Below are positions 1 through 9,309 of a stretch of DNA of 64,000 nt, piece after piece. Source of the DNA: Colwellia_A sp047621305 (GTDB taxonomy: Bacteria; Pseudomonadota; Gammaproteobacteria; Enterobacterales; Alteromonadaceae); the NCBI GenBank assembly GCA_047621305.1, contig JBLHNB010000002.1:1-64000 (forward strand). Direction: 5' to 3'. Position 1 is the first letter of the stretch; every line of letters begins with the position of its first letter. The translations under genes and the position numbers were made by a program. The notes below the pieces were generated by a model. It had not been told where the DNA came from, ran no database searches, and worked only from the letters and a program-made list of their open reading frames with translations.

Positions 1-64
1 CCGGAATCGAACCAGGGACACGAGGATTTTCAATCCTCTGCTCTACCGACTGAGCTATCGAGGC
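1..64 (-). tRNA. tRNA-Phe (GAA), cut by the window start
   Basis: On the minus strand the sequence from 64 down to 1 gives the 5' acceptor strand, D arm, anticodon arm with loop TTGAAAA (anticodon GAA), variable loop and TTCGATT T-loop of a phenylalanine tRNA. The 3' acceptor strand and CCA end lie outside the window. Over the visible 64 nt it differs from the complete tRNA-Phe at 33952-34027 only at the fifth base (C instead of T), in the acceptor stem. Confidence 0.95.
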
Positions 65-440
65 AGTGTCTAATCTGCTGTCTTTTCGGCTTTGCCTTGA
101 AGACGGGGCGTATTAAACTGTTTTTCCTTTTCCCCGTCAACCCTTTTTTTTAAATAAAGGTTTGTTTGTTTCTTTTTTCGGCTTATTGGTGGTTTAATTA
201 TCTAAAATGGGTGTTTTTTATTGTTTAAGCTAAATATAAAGTGCAATTTATATTTGAAATAAAGCAGATATCGACAAGATCTGCGGGTACTTTTTTATAA
301 ATATTTCCTGATAAAAGCGTATTAATGATTACATCAAAGGGTATTTACAATTATTTTGACCATTGATACGTAAAAAGCAACAAGTTAACTTGTTGCTTTT
401 TGATTTTTTCATCTAAATAACAGCAGTAATTAAAATTTTG
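65..440. other. Intergenic region between tRNA-Phe and yggX
   Basis: No gene is visible in these AT-rich 376 bases. They hold the upstream region of the minus-strand tRNA-Phe and, near the yggX end, a long perfect palindrome that works as a terminator (annotated separately). Confidence 0.6.
372..408. terminator. Bidirectional terminator after yggX
   Basis: A perfect inverted repeat with 15-bp arms (372-386 and 387-401) begins with A5 and ends with T5, followed on the plus strand by more T. It folds into a hairpin whose base provides a U tract on either strand. It lies 33 bp beyond the yggX stop and probably ends the mutY-yggX transcript. Confidence 0.75.
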
Positions 441-713
441 TTATTTTTTAGGGGGAACGTAACCTTCGATTTCTGGTTCTTTCCCTTCAAAAAGATAAGC
501 AACCATGGCTGCTTCTAAAAAATCTCGGTCATTAGGTTCCATCATATTCATTTTTTTTTCATTAATTATCATCGTTTGCTTTTTTTGCCAATGACCCCAT
601 GCTTCTTTACTGATGTTGTCAAATATTCGTTTTCCTACTTCACCAGGGTAAAGTTGGTAACCTAGCCCTTCGGCTTCTTTTTGTAAGTTTTGGCAAAATA
701 CTGTGCGGCTCAT
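441..713 (-). CDS. yggX: Probable Fe(2+)-trafficking protein YggX
   Basis: A 90-residue protein of the YggX family, a small cytoplasmic protein linked to iron handling and protection of Fe-S enzymes from oxidative damage. The start MSRTVFCQ, the conserved single cysteine near the N terminus, the LYPGEVGKRIFDNIS segment and the C-terminal GYVPP are family hallmarks, and the length equals the usual 90-91 residues. An in-frame start seven codons upstream would only add a non-conserved leader, so the ATG at 713 is chosen. It follows mutY by 28 bp on the same strand, the same order as in E. coli, so the two are probably co-transcribed. Confidence 0.95.
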   Translation of the reverse strand: MSRTVFCQNLQKEAEGLGYQLYPGEVGKRIFDNISKEAWGHWQKKQTMIINEKKMNMMEPNDRDFLEAAMVAYLFEGKEPEIEGYVPPKK

Positions 714-741
714 AATAGGTTCTCTTGATAACAATGTAGGG

Positions 742-1815
742 TTATTGTTTTAGTAGGGTAATTAATTTTTGGGTGGAGGCGGCTAAGCCTACCGATGCTT
801 CGTTAATTAAATTGTACCATTGCTGCTGTTTATTTTCGTTAATTTCTTTTGCGGGTAGTGCTATGCAATCAATAACGATAGGTTCTATGTCTAAGTGAAA
901 GTGACTAAATGTATGGCGAAATTTAGTGAGCTTTTGGCTACTCGTCGCTTTTAAATTAAGTATTTTTAATAAGGATGGAATTTCATTTTCATGGGTGACT
1001 TCTAAAAAGCACCATAATCCCCCCCAAATGCCGCTTGGAGGTCGTTTTTCCATTAATACTTGTGTATCAATACGTGGAATGACCAAGATAGTGTTTTTTT
1101 CAGGTATTTTCTTTTTGGGTTTCTTTTGTGGATAGTTTGCTTGTTCATTTAATGCAAATACCAAGCAAGTTGCTGTAATAGGGCATTGCTGGCAGTTTGG
1201 CTTACTACGGGTACAAACGAGCGACCCTAAGTCCATCATCGCTTGTGTATATTGAGCGACATTTTCTTGTGGTGTTAAGGTTTCTGCAATCGGCCAAAGC
1301 GCCTTTTCATATCTTGCTTGGCCGTTATGGCCATCAACCTTATAACAACGTGCGAGCACACGCTTAACGTTGCCGTCTAATATCGCATGGTGTTTATTGA
1401 GTGAGATGCTTAGAATAGCACCTGCAGTTGAACGGCCAATGCCGGGTAAAGCAATAACTTCTTCTATAGACTGCGGGAATATACTTTTATAGTCGTTTTT
1501 TATGGTTTTTGCTGCTTTATGCAAATTCCGCGCGCGCGCATAATAACCTAAGCCTGTCCAATGATGTAAAACTAGGTCTTCATCGGCATTAGCTAGTGCT
1601 GTTATTGACGGAAAGCTCTCCATAAAACGTAAATAATAAGGAATAACCGTGGCAACTTGTGTTTGCTGAAGCATAATTTCAGAAACCCATACACGGTAAG
1701 GTGTTTTATTTTGCTGCCAAGGTAGGCTTTTTCTACCTTGCTTTTGATACCAAGCTAAGACTTGCTCAGCAAATAAAGTGGCAGACTTGGATGAAATTTG
1801 AGTTTTATTTGTCAT
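742..1815 (-). CDS. mutY: A/G-specific adenine DNA glycosylase MutY
   Basis: MutY removes adenine mispaired with 8-oxoguanine or guanine. The 357-residue protein shows the N-terminal LPWQQ and the EIMLQQTQV segment carrying the catalytic Glu, the helix-hairpin-helix (LPGIGRSTAGAIL) followed by the catalytic Asp in LDGNVKRVLAR, the four-cysteine iron-sulfur loop (C-X6-C-X2-C-X5-C, within CTRSKPNCQQCP...C), and a C-terminal NUDIX-like domain for 8-oxoG recognition. The frame stays open 24 codons further upstream, but homology begins near the ATG at 1815 and the length then matches the usual ~350 residues. First gene of a mutY-yggX pair; yggL is divergent. Confidence 0.95.
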   Translation of the reverse strand: MTNKTQISSKSATLFAEQVLAWYQKQGRKSLPWQQNKTPYRVWVSEIMLQQTQVATVIPYYLRFMESFPSITALANADEDLVLHHWTGLGYYARARNLHKAAKTIKNDYKSIFPQSIEEVIALPGIGRSTAGAILSISLNKHHAILDGNVKRVLARCYKVDGHNGQARYEKALWPIAETLTPQENVAQYTQAMMDLGSLVCTRSKPNCQQCPITATCLVFALNEQANYPQKKPKKKIPEKNTILVIPRIDTQVLMEKRPPSGIWGGLWCFLEVTHENEIPSLLKILNLKATSSQKLTKFRHTFSHFHLDIEPIVIDCIALPAKEINENKQQQWYNLINEASVGLAASTQKLITLLKQ

Positions 1816-1966
1816 AAGGGCGATAGTGTAGCGAATAAAAATGTTTTTTTCATTGCAATATTTTTCAATGGCACTATGCTCTCGCACATATTCGTCTACA
1901 TTAAACTAATGCGACTTAAGTTACTTTGATTAGATGAGCACAAATTTAAAAAACTAAGGAACAAAA

Positions 1967-2305
1967 ATGAAAGTTATTGCTAAAAACCGTACTAACCGTT
2001 TGCGTAAAAAATTACGTGTTGATGAATACCAAGAATTGGGTTTTGATATTGCATTTAAATTGGTTGATGGTAGTGATAGTGAAACTATTGATGCGTTTAT
2101 GACTAAATTCTTTGGTGAAGCAATTGAACCAAATGGCCTAGGCTTCGGCGGTGAAGGTGATACTTTATGGCATGGCTTAATTTGTACGCAAAAATTAGGT
2201 AAATGTACAGAAGAGCATCGTTCAATCGTTGAAAAATGGCTTTCTGCAAACGGTGCTACATCTGTTGTAGTTAGCGATTTGTACGATGTTTGGTGGGCTG
2301 TATAA
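1967..2305 (+). CDS. yggL: YggL family 50S ribosome-binding protein (DUF469)
   Basis: A 112-residue basic protein beginning MKVIAKNRTNRLRKKLRV, typical of the YggL/DUF469 family, whose E. coli member binds the 50S subunit. The conserved YQELGF stretch, the central PNGLGFGGEG segment and the final VWWAV are recognisable. An AGGAA Shine-Dalgarno lies eight bases before the ATG. It is transcribed away from mutY; in E. coli yggL is also close to mutY and trmB, so context supports the call. The molecular role beyond ribosome association is not evident from sequence. Confidence 0.9.
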   Translation: MKVIAKNRTNRLRKKLRVDEYQELGFDIAFKLVDGSDSETIDAFMTKFFGEAIEPNGLGFGGEGDTLWHGLICTQKLGKCTEEHRSIVEKWLSANGATSVVVSDLYDVWWAV

Positions 2306-2353
2306 CTCATCACTGAACTTTACGCGGCGTTGCGTTCCTAACTTTTTAACATT

Positions 2354-2374
2354 ACTGAGTGGACTAAACTCAGT
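2354..2374. terminator. Hairpin between yggL and trmB
   Basis: A perfect 7-bp stem (2354-2360 with 2368-2374) and 7-nt loop lie 49 bp after the yggL stop. An A-rich stretch rather than a T tract follows on the plus strand, so intrinsic termination is uncertain. Confidence 0.35.
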
Positions 2375-2485
2375 GAAAAAACTAGACACGCACCTTGCCT
2401 AAAGTTCATTGATTTAGCGTCAAGCTTTACGATAAATATTCCGGTAAATATAATTACTAAACAGCACCATTTAAGAAACAAAGAT

Positions 2486-3226
2486 ATGACTGAAAAAGAA
2501 ATAGAAAACCGCACTCATAAAACCATTGAGCAAGCTGAACAAGAAGGCAAATACATTCGTAAAGTGCGTAGTTTTGTCAAACGCGAAGGGCGCTTAACTA
2601 ATGGCCAAGCCAATGCTTTAGATAAATTCTGGAGTGTTATGGGCCTAAGTCATCAAGAGGGATTAGTCGACCTGAGCGTACTTTTTGGCAACGACAACCC
2701 AACCATACTCGAAATTGGTTTTGGTATGGGTATGTCTTTAGTTACCATGGCTAAAAATGCGCCTGAGTTGAACTTCATTGGTGTTGAGGTTCATCGCCCG
2801 GGTGTTGGTGCTTGTATTTCTTTAGCGCAAGAAGAAGGCGTAACGAACCTCAAAGTATTTGAACATGATGCCATAGAAATATTGGCAGATTGTATCGCAG
2901 ATAATTCATTAACAACCGTGCAGTTATTTTTCCCTGATCCTTGGCACAAGAAAAAACATCATAAGCGCCGTATTGTTTCACCTGAATTTGTTGAAACGAT
3001 TCGTCAAAAGCTAAAAGTTGGCGGTGTATTTCATATGGCTACCGATTGGGAAAATTATGCAGAGTGTATGCTGGAAGATATGAATACTGCGTCAGGTTAC
3101 AGTAATCTGTCAGAAACGAATGATTATGTACCTAGACCTGACTCTAGACCACTGACAAAATTTGAAAACCGTGGGCAAAGATTAGGTCATGGCGTATGGG
3201 ATATTCAATTTAAACGTACTGTTTAG
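2486..3226 (+). CDS. trmB: tRNA (guanine-N7-)-methyltransferase TrmB
   Basis: TrmB makes m7G46 in the variable loop of tRNAs using S-adenosylmethionine. The 246-residue sequence has the family N-terminal GRLTNGQANALDKFW region, the SAM-binding LEIGFGMGMSLVTMA motif with the following acidic GVEVHRPGVG, the FFPDPWHKKKHHKRRI catalytic and tRNA-binding segment, and the C-terminal TKFENRGQRLGH. Length is normal (E. coli 239). It lies downstream of yggL on the same strand with a 180-bp gap containing a hairpin, so it may have its own promoter. Confidence 0.96.
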   Translation: MTEKEIENRTHKTIEQAEQEGKYIRKVRSFVKREGRLTNGQANALDKFWSVMGLSHQEGLVDLSVLFGNDNPTILEIGFGMGMSLVTMAKNAPELNFIGVEVHRPGVGACISLAQEEGVTNLKVFEHDAIEILADCIADNSLTTVQLFFPDPWHKKKHHKRRIVSPEFVETIRQKLKVGGVFHMATDWENYAECMLEDMNTASGYSNLSETNDYVPRPDSRPLTKFENRGQRLGHGVWDIQFKRTV

Positions 3227-3245
3227 CTTTTTTGTAGAACGCTTT

Positions 3246-3275
3246 GAGCCGAACTAGGCTCGACAGCTATTGTCG
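3246..3275. terminator. Two small hairpins after trmB
   Basis: Two adjacent 5-bp inverted repeats (GAGCC/GGCTC at 3246-3261 and CGACA/TGTCG at 3261-3275) follow the trmB stop by 20 bp, between convergent genes. Neither is followed by a T tract, so they may be a weak terminator or just a folded 3' end. Confidence 0.3.
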
Positions 3276-3329
3276 AAGTAGCGCTTTGATTTAACTACAA
3301 AAACTAAGTCCTTGTAGGTAAACTTCGAG

Positions 3330-3668
3330 CTACATCAGATGTTGTTCAATATGAAATAGATGCTGGCTATTACGCCAATTGCCAGTATCTTTTAACCACG
3401 CCTCATCAATGATCTCTTGTTGCAAGGCCGCTTTTAAAATCCTACTTTTGTATTGTGTCCAATAAAATATTGTCGCGTCTTTGTGGCAGTCGTTATTTGG
3501 AAATAAATCAGAGCGCTGCTCGTTTAAGTCTTCAATAATTTTACCGATCACTTGGGGTTTTAGCTCTTGTTCAATACGTAGCTTAAATTTTGTAAATTTT
3601 TTGGCTTGAACAAGTTGCCAGCATAGCCATACAAAGGCACTTCCTGCGATTAAAACAATTACTTCCAC
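3330..3668 (-). CDS. Small single-pass membrane protein of unknown function
   Basis: A 112-residue protein with one N-terminal hydrophobic helix (about residues 3-19, VIVLIAGSAFVWLCWQL) followed by a basic KKFTKFK stretch, which suggests an N-out anchor with a cytoplasmic tail. The remaining ~85 residues are polar, probably helical, and contain no motif I can assign; some gammaproteobacterial DUF2489 proteins have this layout, but I cannot confirm membership. It lies between convergent trmB and same-strand ung with 60 bp to the ung stop. The sound frame and AT-rich codon use like its neighbours argue that it is a real gene. Confidence 0.65.
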   Translation of the reverse strand: MEVIVLIAGSAFVWLCWQLVQAKKFTKFKLRIEQELKPQVIGKIIEDLNEQRSDLFPNNDCHKDATIFYWTQYKSRILKAALQQEIIDEAWLKDTGNWRNSQHLFHIEQHLM

Positions 3669-3728
3669 AAATTACCCTGTCGGCCTAAGCACTGTAAATA
3701 TTTGAATGCTAGTTTACATTAGTTAATA

Positions 3729-4412
3729 CTATACCTGCCAATCAATAATGTCTTTATCATGTGCTTGTAACCATGTATTTGCTTTTGAAAAATGTTCGCA
3801 GCCAAAAAAGCCACGATAAGCTGAAAGAGGTGAAGGGTGAGGGCCAGTTAAAACATAATGCTTGTTAGCATCAATATTCTTACCTTTTTTCTGCGCATGA
3901 CTGCCCCATAACATAAAAACACAGCCCTTATTGTTTATTGAAAGTTCAGATATTATTTTATCTGTGAACGTTTCCCAGCCAAGTTTAGCGTGCGAATGTG
4001 CTTGTGATTCTTTAACGGTTAGCACTGTATTAAGCAATAATACGCCTTGTTTAGCCCAGTGCGTTAAGTTGCCATGTTGTGGTGTTGTAAAGCCCTTAAT
4101 ATCAGTGGCGAGCTCTTTATAAATATTAACGAGAGAAGGAGGGGTTTTAATACCCTCTTTTACTGAAAATGCGAGCCCATGTGCTTGTGATTGACCTTCA
4201 TTTCCTCTGCCATGATAAGGGTCTTGACCTAATATAACGACGTTAACTGCGGTTAGGTCAATATGTTCAAAAGCACTGAATACTTCATTATCCGCGGGGT
4301 AGATAATTTCTCCAGCATCACGCTGTTTCGCTATTTCTGATGAGAGTGCTTTATAGTATGGTTTTGTTTTTTCTGTGGTTAAAATATTTTGCCATTGAGG
4401 TGTTTTAAGCAT
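3729..4412 (-). CDS. ung: Uracil-DNA glycosylase, family 1
   Basis: Ung excises uracil from DNA in base-excision repair. The 227-residue protein carries the family 1 signature LGQDPYHG (catalytic Asp64, water-activating His67), the FSV-X-PPSLVNIYKEL region, LLLNTVLTV, the uracil-specific MLWGSHAQ segment and the DNA-intercalating HPSPLSAYRGFFGC loop with the second catalytic His. Length matches E. coli Ung (229). It sits just downstream of the threonine operon on the same strand but is separated from thrC by a terminator hairpin, so it is probably transcribed separately. Confidence 0.97.
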   Translation of the reverse strand: MLKTPQWQNILTTEKTKPYYKALSSEIAKQRDAGEIIYPADNEVFSAFEHIDLTAVNVVILGQDPYHGRGNEGQSQAHGLAFSVKEGIKTPPSLVNIYKELATDIKGFTTPQHGNLTHWAKQGVLLLNTVLTVKESQAHSHAKLGWETFTDKIISELSINNKGCVFMLWGSHAQKKGKNIDANKHYVLTGPHPSPLSAYRGFFGCEHFSKANTWLQAHDKDIIDWQV

Positions 4413-4427
4413 TTATAATTTCCAAAT

Positions 4428-4453
4428 AAAAAAAGCAGTATTAAACTGCTTTT
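4428..4453 (-). terminator. Intrinsic terminator of the thr operon
   Basis: Read on the minus strand, a 9-bp stem (4445-4453 with 4431-4439, loop TTAAT) ends in an uninterrupted T run continuing past the stem. It lies 43 bp beyond the thrC stop and upstream of ung, so it should end the thrLABC transcript. Confidence 0.8.
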
Positions 4454-4495
4454 ATATTATCGTTTATTGATTACTGGGTATAAAACCCAGTGGCA

Positions 4496-5788
4496 TTAAT
4501 TATTCGCGAGTAAGTATTCACGTAACAGCGAAAAGTCCGCCGCCATACTCACTGACAATATCGTTTCTGATGCACAGTCAGCAAGCTCTTTAGGTAAACC
4601 AATAGGTTGTCCTAAGGTACTTTCAACAATATCTTTAAATTTGGCTGGATGAGCCGTACCTAAAAACACACCAAATTCATTATCTTCTGTACTATATTGT
4701 AGTGCTTTATAAGCAACAGCAGCATGAGGTTCACTGATATAACCTAATTTAGCGAGTTGTATCATGGTAATTTGTGTTTGTTCTTCATCAATAGATATAG
4801 ACGTGACACAGTCTTTGTCAACAATGCCTGATTTAAGCATGTGTTCAATACGAGGCCAGTTATTCGGGTTACTTACATCCATGGCATTGGAAATTGTTGC
4901 TACGGTATGGTTTGGTGACCATGTACCTGTTGCCAAATAACGAGGAACCGTATCATTGGCATTAGTTGCAGCAATAAAACGCTTTATGGGCAAGCCCATT
5001 GCTTTGGCAAATAAACCTGCGGTTAAGTTGCCAAAGTTACCACTAGGAATAGAAAATACAAGGTCATCTAAGCCCTCTTTACCTTTTTGGCGACTAAGTT
5101 GTGCTACTGCTTCAAAGTAATAACATATTTGCGCCAATAAGCGGCTGATATTAATTGAATTTGCAGAGTTGAGACCAATACTGACTTTAAGTTCTTCATC
5201 ATCAAAAGATTTTTTCACCAGTGCTTGGCAGTCGTCAAAGTCGCCATCAATAGCAATAGTCTCGATATTTCCGCCTAAGGTAGTAAACATTTTTTCTTGT
5301 AGTAGGCTGATTTTTCCTTTTGGATACATGATAACCACACGAATATTCTCAATACCATGAAATGCATGGGCAACCGCAGCACCAGTATCGCCAGAGGTTG
5401 CGGTGAGAATCGTGATTTTTTTATCTTTACTAAATTTTTGTAAACATTTCGCCATAAACCGTGCACCAAAATCTTTAAATGCTAAGGTGGGCCCATGAAA
5501 TAATTCTAAAATAGCACGATCAGCACTGATCGGCTGTAATTGGGCTGGAAAGTTAAATGCCGCCGTAATAATGTTTTTTAATTGCCTTTCACTCAGGTCT
5601 TCACTGACAAAAGGGTGTAAAATTTTGACGCTACGCTCCACTAATGGCATAGCAAGTAAAGCGTCAATGTTGTCAAATTTAGGGATTTCGGTAGGGAAGA
5701 ATAAACCTTGGTTTTTTCCTAAACCTTGTTTAACGGCACCTGAAAAACTAACCTGTTCGTCGTTCTCTTTTAAATTATAAAATTTCAC
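4496..5788 (-). CDS. thrC: Threonine synthase
   Basis: ThrC converts O-phosphohomoserine to threonine with pyridoxal phosphate. The 430-residue protein is the long gammaproteobacterial form, with the N-terminal MKFYNLKEND and the PLP-lysine segment HGPTLAFKDFGARF (Lys105), followed by TATSGDTGAAVAHAF and the phosphate-binding IPSGNFGNLTAG. The start is a GTG with a good GAGAAG Shine-Dalgarno; no ATG in frame would preserve the conserved N terminus. It follows thrB by 12 bp and is the last gene of the operon. Confidence 0.97.
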   Translation of the reverse strand: MKFYNLKENDEQVSFSGAVKQGLGKNQGLFFPTEIPKFDNIDALLAMPLVERSVKILHPFVSEDLSERQLKNIITAAFNFPAQLQPISADRAILELFHGPTLAFKDFGARFMAKCLQKFSKDKKITILTATSGDTGAAVAHAFHGIENIRVVIMYPKGKISLLQEKMFTTLGGNIETIAIDGDFDDCQALVKKSFDDEELKVSIGLNSANSINISRLLAQICYYFEAVAQLSRQKGKEGLDDLVFSIPSGNFGNLTAGLFAKAMGLPIKRFIAATNANDTVPRYLATGTWSPNHTVATISNAMDVSNPNNWPRIEHMLKSGIVDKDCVTSISIDEEQTQITMIQLAKLGYISEPHAAVAYKALQYSTEDNEFGVFLGTAHPAKFKDIVESTLGQPIGLPKELADCASETILSVSMAADFSLLREYLLANN

Positions 5789-5800
5789 GTTTACTTCTCA

Positions 5801-6778
5801 CTATTTATCATTCAATTTAATGGGTAGCGTGCAAGCGCCAACGTCATCTACTTTACAAATGTGAACAAATCCTAGTTCAGTTTGTAAATAATTATCTTTT
5901 AACCACAATGCCATTTCTTGTGCTTTGTCTAATTTATCAAAAACACTAAACAGTGTTGGTCCTGAGCCTGAAATACCTACGGCCAAACAACCTTGCGAAG
6001 TTAAGTGCTCACGGGCTTGCTCAAATTTAGGTAATAAATACTGACGATAAGGTTCAGCTATCACATCTTTTAATACTGAAAAGGCTTGTTGTTTATCACC
6101 TCGATGACAAGCATCAACAAAAGTAGCAAGATTTTGCCCATAAGTAACGACATCTTTACGGCTATAATTTTTAGGTAGAACTTCACGGGCTGCTTTAGTC
6201 GAAACTACGATGCCAGGATAGGCCATGATGTAATAACAGTCATCAAAACCGGGCAATGTTCGCGCGATGATATTGGCATCAGGTACCATCAGTTGTAAAT
6301 TACCTAAATAACAAGGAGCAACATTATCATAATGTAAACTGCCACTAATTTTAGCTTCCATTTCTCCCATCATTAATAATAACTGTTTTTTATCAAAATA
6401 AGTATTACCCGTTGCTTGAAGGTAATAAGCATTTAGTGCCGCAAGAGTAGCAACTACTGAGCAGGCGCTAGACCCTAAACCACTACCAACAGGCATTTTT
6501 TTATCTAAGGTTAGCTTAACACTATCTTTTACAAAACCGGCATCATCCATGGCCTTATTAAATAACTGCAAACAATGCCAAACAATGTTCTGTTTTGGTG
6601 AAGGCGGTAATTTTTTAGCAAATTCGCCAATAACTTCTAAGCTATCTTGATCGGCGAGTTCAACGGTAACCACATCACCTAAAAGAGTGCCATCAATAGG
6701 TTTTACCGCTAAACCTAATACATCAAAACCGACACTGACATTACCGATTGAAGCAGGTGCAAAAATTGAAACTGACAT
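5801..6778 (-). CDS. thrB: Homoserine kinase
   Basis: ThrB phosphorylates homoserine to O-phosphohomoserine. The 325-residue protein belongs to the GHMP kinase family: N-terminal FAPASIGNVSVGFDVLG, the ATP loop MPVGSGLGSSACSVVA, and the C-terminal GISGSGPTLFSVFD glycine motif. The ATG at 6778 overlaps the last base of the thrA stop codon (TAATG), which points to translational coupling; an open frame reaching six codons into thrA is disregarded. Middle gene of thrABC. Confidence 0.97.
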   Translation of the reverse strand: MSVSIFAPASIGNVSVGFDVLGLAVKPIDGTLLGDVVTVELADQDSLEVIGEFAKKLPPSPKQNIVWHCLQLFNKAMDDAGFVKDSVKLTLDKKMPVGSGLGSSACSVVATLAALNAYYLQATGNTYFDKKQLLLMMGEMEAKISGSLHYDNVAPCYLGNLQLMVPDANIIARTLPGFDDCYYIMAYPGIVVSTKAAREVLPKNYSRKDVVTYGQNLATFVDACHRGDKQQAFSVLKDVIAEPYRQYLLPKFEQAREHLTSQGCLAVGISGSGPTLFSVFDKLDKAQEMALWLKDNYLQTELGFVHICKVDDVGACTLPIKLNDK

Positions 6779-9234
6779 TAGTGTTGTTGCTCCCATGCAA
6801 GTGTTCTTAATAAATCACCAAATATACCTGCGGCTGTTACCGCAGCACCTGCGCCGTAGCCACGCAATACAAAGGGTAGGGGTTGATAGTATCGGCTGTG
6901 AATCGCTAATGCATTCTCACCATCTTTTACACTATATAAAGGATGGTTTTGTGCAACAGCCTCAATGGATACCTGACATTTACCGTCTACAATATTACCA
7001 ATATAACGTAATACTTTACCTTGTGAGTTAGCGTCATCAATTCGTCGACTAAACTCAGCGTCTACATTACTTAAATTTTTCATAAAGCTAGCAACATCGC
7101 CGCTATCATCAAAACTTTCTGGTAATACAGATTCAATTTTTATATCAGACAATTCTAACTTCATGCCGGCTTCACGTGCCATGATTAATAATTTACGGGC
7201 GACATCCATACCACTTAAGTCATCACGAGGATCAGGTTCGGTAAAACCATTTTCTTTAGCTATTGCTGTCGCTGCAGATAACGCCATGCCCTCATCAAGT
7301 TTACCAAATATGTAAGATAAAGAACCCGATAGTATACCTTCAAAGCGTTGTAATTCATCACCGGCTTTAAGCAGGTTTTGTAAGGTATCGATAACAGGTA
7401 AACCTGCGCCAACGGTCGTTTCATATAAAAAACGACGATTTGTTTTTTGTGCGGCAACTCTAAGGGCTTGATAATATTCCCATGAATCTGTGTTGGCTTT
7501 TTTGTTTGGTGTGACTATGTTAAAACCTTCTTCGAGGAAACCAACATAACTCATTGCTAGTGCTTCATTCGATGTTGAATCAACAAACACGGGATTAATT
7601 AAGTGATTATCACGTACAAAAGCTTTGATGTTTTCAACATTAACAGCTATGGGGTTTTTATTGAGTGCGGCTTGCCAGTTATCTAAATCAATACCATTTT
7701 CATCAAAAACCATACCCTTACTATTGGCCAGGCCGTAAACTTTTAATGAAATATTCTGTTTTTTCAATTGAGGTTGCTGACGTGATATTTGTGCGATTAA
7801 CTCACTACCTACCACACCACAACCTACTAAAAATACATCAATTGTTTGTTTGTGAGAAAAAAAGTTTTGATGACTAACCTTCATCGCATCGGTACATTTT
7901 CGTTGTTCAATTACAACGGAAATACTACGTTCAGATGAATCCTGGGCAATAGCGACAACATTCACTTGTGCTTGGGCAAGTGAGCTGAAAAACTTAGCTG
8001 CTACACCACGTTGATGATGCATGCCGTCACCGACCAAAGACACAATGGATAACTCATGGGTTAACGATAAAGGCTCTAATAAGGCGTTGAGTAACTCTAG
8101 TTCAAATTCTTCCTGTAAACTGCGCTCAGCTCTTGCTGCATCGGCTGTATAAATACAAAAACTGATGCAATATTCACTTGATGACTGACTGATTAGAATA
8201 AGAGAAATATTCTCTCTGCTCATCGTTGCAAAAACACGACTGGCCATGCCCACCATGCCTTTCATGCCGGGTCCAGATACATTAACCATGGTGAGGTTAT
8301 CAAGATTTGATATCGCTTTTACTTTTTTCTCTTGAGAATTCTCATTGGCAATTAAGGTCCCAGGTGCTTGTGGATTTCCAGTGTTTTTGATTAAACAGGG
8401 AATGTGGTACTGCGCAATAGGACCAATAGTTTTAGGATGCAAAACACTGGCACCAAAATAAGATAATTCCATCGCTTCTTGATAGGATAAATAATCTAAT
8501 AACGTGGCTTCTTTTATTACGCGAGGATCCGCATTGTAAATACCATCTACGTCTGTCCATATTTCACAACACTCAGCTTGAGTGCATACAGCCAATACCG
8601 CCGCTGAATAATCTGAGCCATTTCGACCTAAAGTGGTGACTTGTTCATTACTATCAACACCAATAAAACCAGGCATAATAGCTATATTATTTAGGTCATG
8701 ATAATTGGATTGGAATTTCTCTTTACACAGTACCAGATCAGCAACGGCATTTAGCGAAACATCATTGGTGCGTAAAAATATTTCAGGTTCAATAATTGTG
8801 ATTTTTTCATTTTTTGTTTGTAATATGGATACTAATATCGCAACACTTAGTCGCTCGCCCATGCTGATGATACGCGCTCTGATATGCTCAGGACAATACG
8901 ACAACATGGTCGCACCTTGTAAATACCGTCTTAGTTTACCTTCCCAATTTGCCAATGCTTGTTCTGAATGTTGACGATCAAACTCAGGTAAACTGTCACT
9001 TAACCCATCAATGATGGTGTCTATAGCATGTTTAAATAAGTGTAAGTCAGCAGCCAATTTAGCTTCGTCACTAATGTTTTCTGCCATAGCAACTAAATGA
9101 TTAGTAACCCCTTGTGGCGCTGAAACCACAATAGCAATAGGTGATGATAGACTTTTTTCTCTGATGATCGCAGCAACGTTTAGAAAACGCTCAGCTGTTG
9201 CTAGTGATGAACCACCAAATTTTAATACACGCAT
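6778..9234 (-). CDS. thrA: Bifunctional aspartokinase / homoserine dehydrogenase I
   Basis: ThrA catalyses the first and third steps of threonine synthesis. The 818-residue protein (E. coli 820) starts with the aspartokinase signature VLKFGGSSLATAERF and shows TTLGRNGSDYSAA and WTDVDGIYNADPR. Two regulatory ACT domains follow at about residues 315-460. The homoserine dehydrogenase half begins near residue 465 (VFLVGCGVVGSELI, an NAD(P)-binding loop) and contains FVDSTSNEA, NKKANT and the GILSGSLSYIFG catalytic region. A clear AAGGAT ribosome-binding site precedes the ATG. Transcription is probably controlled by the leader and attenuator immediately upstream. Confidence 0.97.
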   Translation of the reverse strand: MRVLKFGGSSLATAERFLNVAAIIREKSLSSPIAIVVSAPQGVTNHLVAMAENISDEAKLAADLHLFKHAIDTIIDGLSDSLPEFDRQHSEQALANWEGKLRRYLQGATMLSYCPEHIRARIISMGERLSVAILVSILQTKNEKITIIEPEIFLRTNDVSLNAVADLVLCKEKFQSNYHDLNNIAIMPGFIGVDSNEQVTTLGRNGSDYSAAVLAVCTQAECCEIWTDVDGIYNADPRVIKEATLLDYLSYQEAMELSYFGASVLHPKTIGPIAQYHIPCLIKNTGNPQAPGTLIANENSQEKKVKAISNLDNLTMVNVSGPGMKGMVGMASRVFATMSRENISLILISQSSSEYCISFCIYTADAARAERSLQEEFELELLNALLEPLSLTHELSIVSLVGDGMHHQRGVAAKFFSSLAQAQVNVVAIAQDSSERSISVVIEQRKCTDAMKVSHQNFFSHKQTIDVFLVGCGVVGSELIAQISRQQPQLKKQNISLKVYGLANSKGMVFDENGIDLDNWQAALNKNPIAVNVENIKAFVRDNHLINPVFVDSTSNEALAMSYVGFLEEGFNIVTPNKKANTDSWEYYQALRVAAQKTNRRFLYETTVGAGLPVIDTLQNLLKAGDELQRFEGILSGSLSYIFGKLDEGMALSAATAIAKENGFTEPDPRDDLSGMDVARKLLIMAREAGMKLELSDIKIESVLPESFDDSGDVASFMKNLSNVDAEFSRRIDDANSQGKVLRYIGNIVDGKCQVSIEAVAQNHPLYSVKDGENALAIHSRYYQPLPFVLRGYGAGAAVTAAGIFGDLLRTLAWEQQH

Positions 9235-9250
9235 TTATATATCCTTTTAA

Positions 9251-9287
9251 AAACAAAAAAGCCCGTGATGTTTAAGTCACAGGCTTT
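9251..9287 (-). terminator. thr operon attenuator (intrinsic terminator hairpin)
   Basis: On the minus strand, an 11-bp stem with one G-U pair (9277-9287 with 9258-9268) and an 8-nt loop is followed by a run of T. It lies between the leader peptide stop and the thrA ribosome-binding site, exactly where the transcription attenuator of a threonine operon belongs. Confidence 0.9.
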
Positions 9288-9309
9288 GATAAAATCTTTA
9301 TTCTACACG

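Noticed and set aside
1954..2313. Antisense frame covering yggL
   Set aside because: Long frame opposite a well-supported conserved gene, without a ribosome-binding site or family; a coding shadow.
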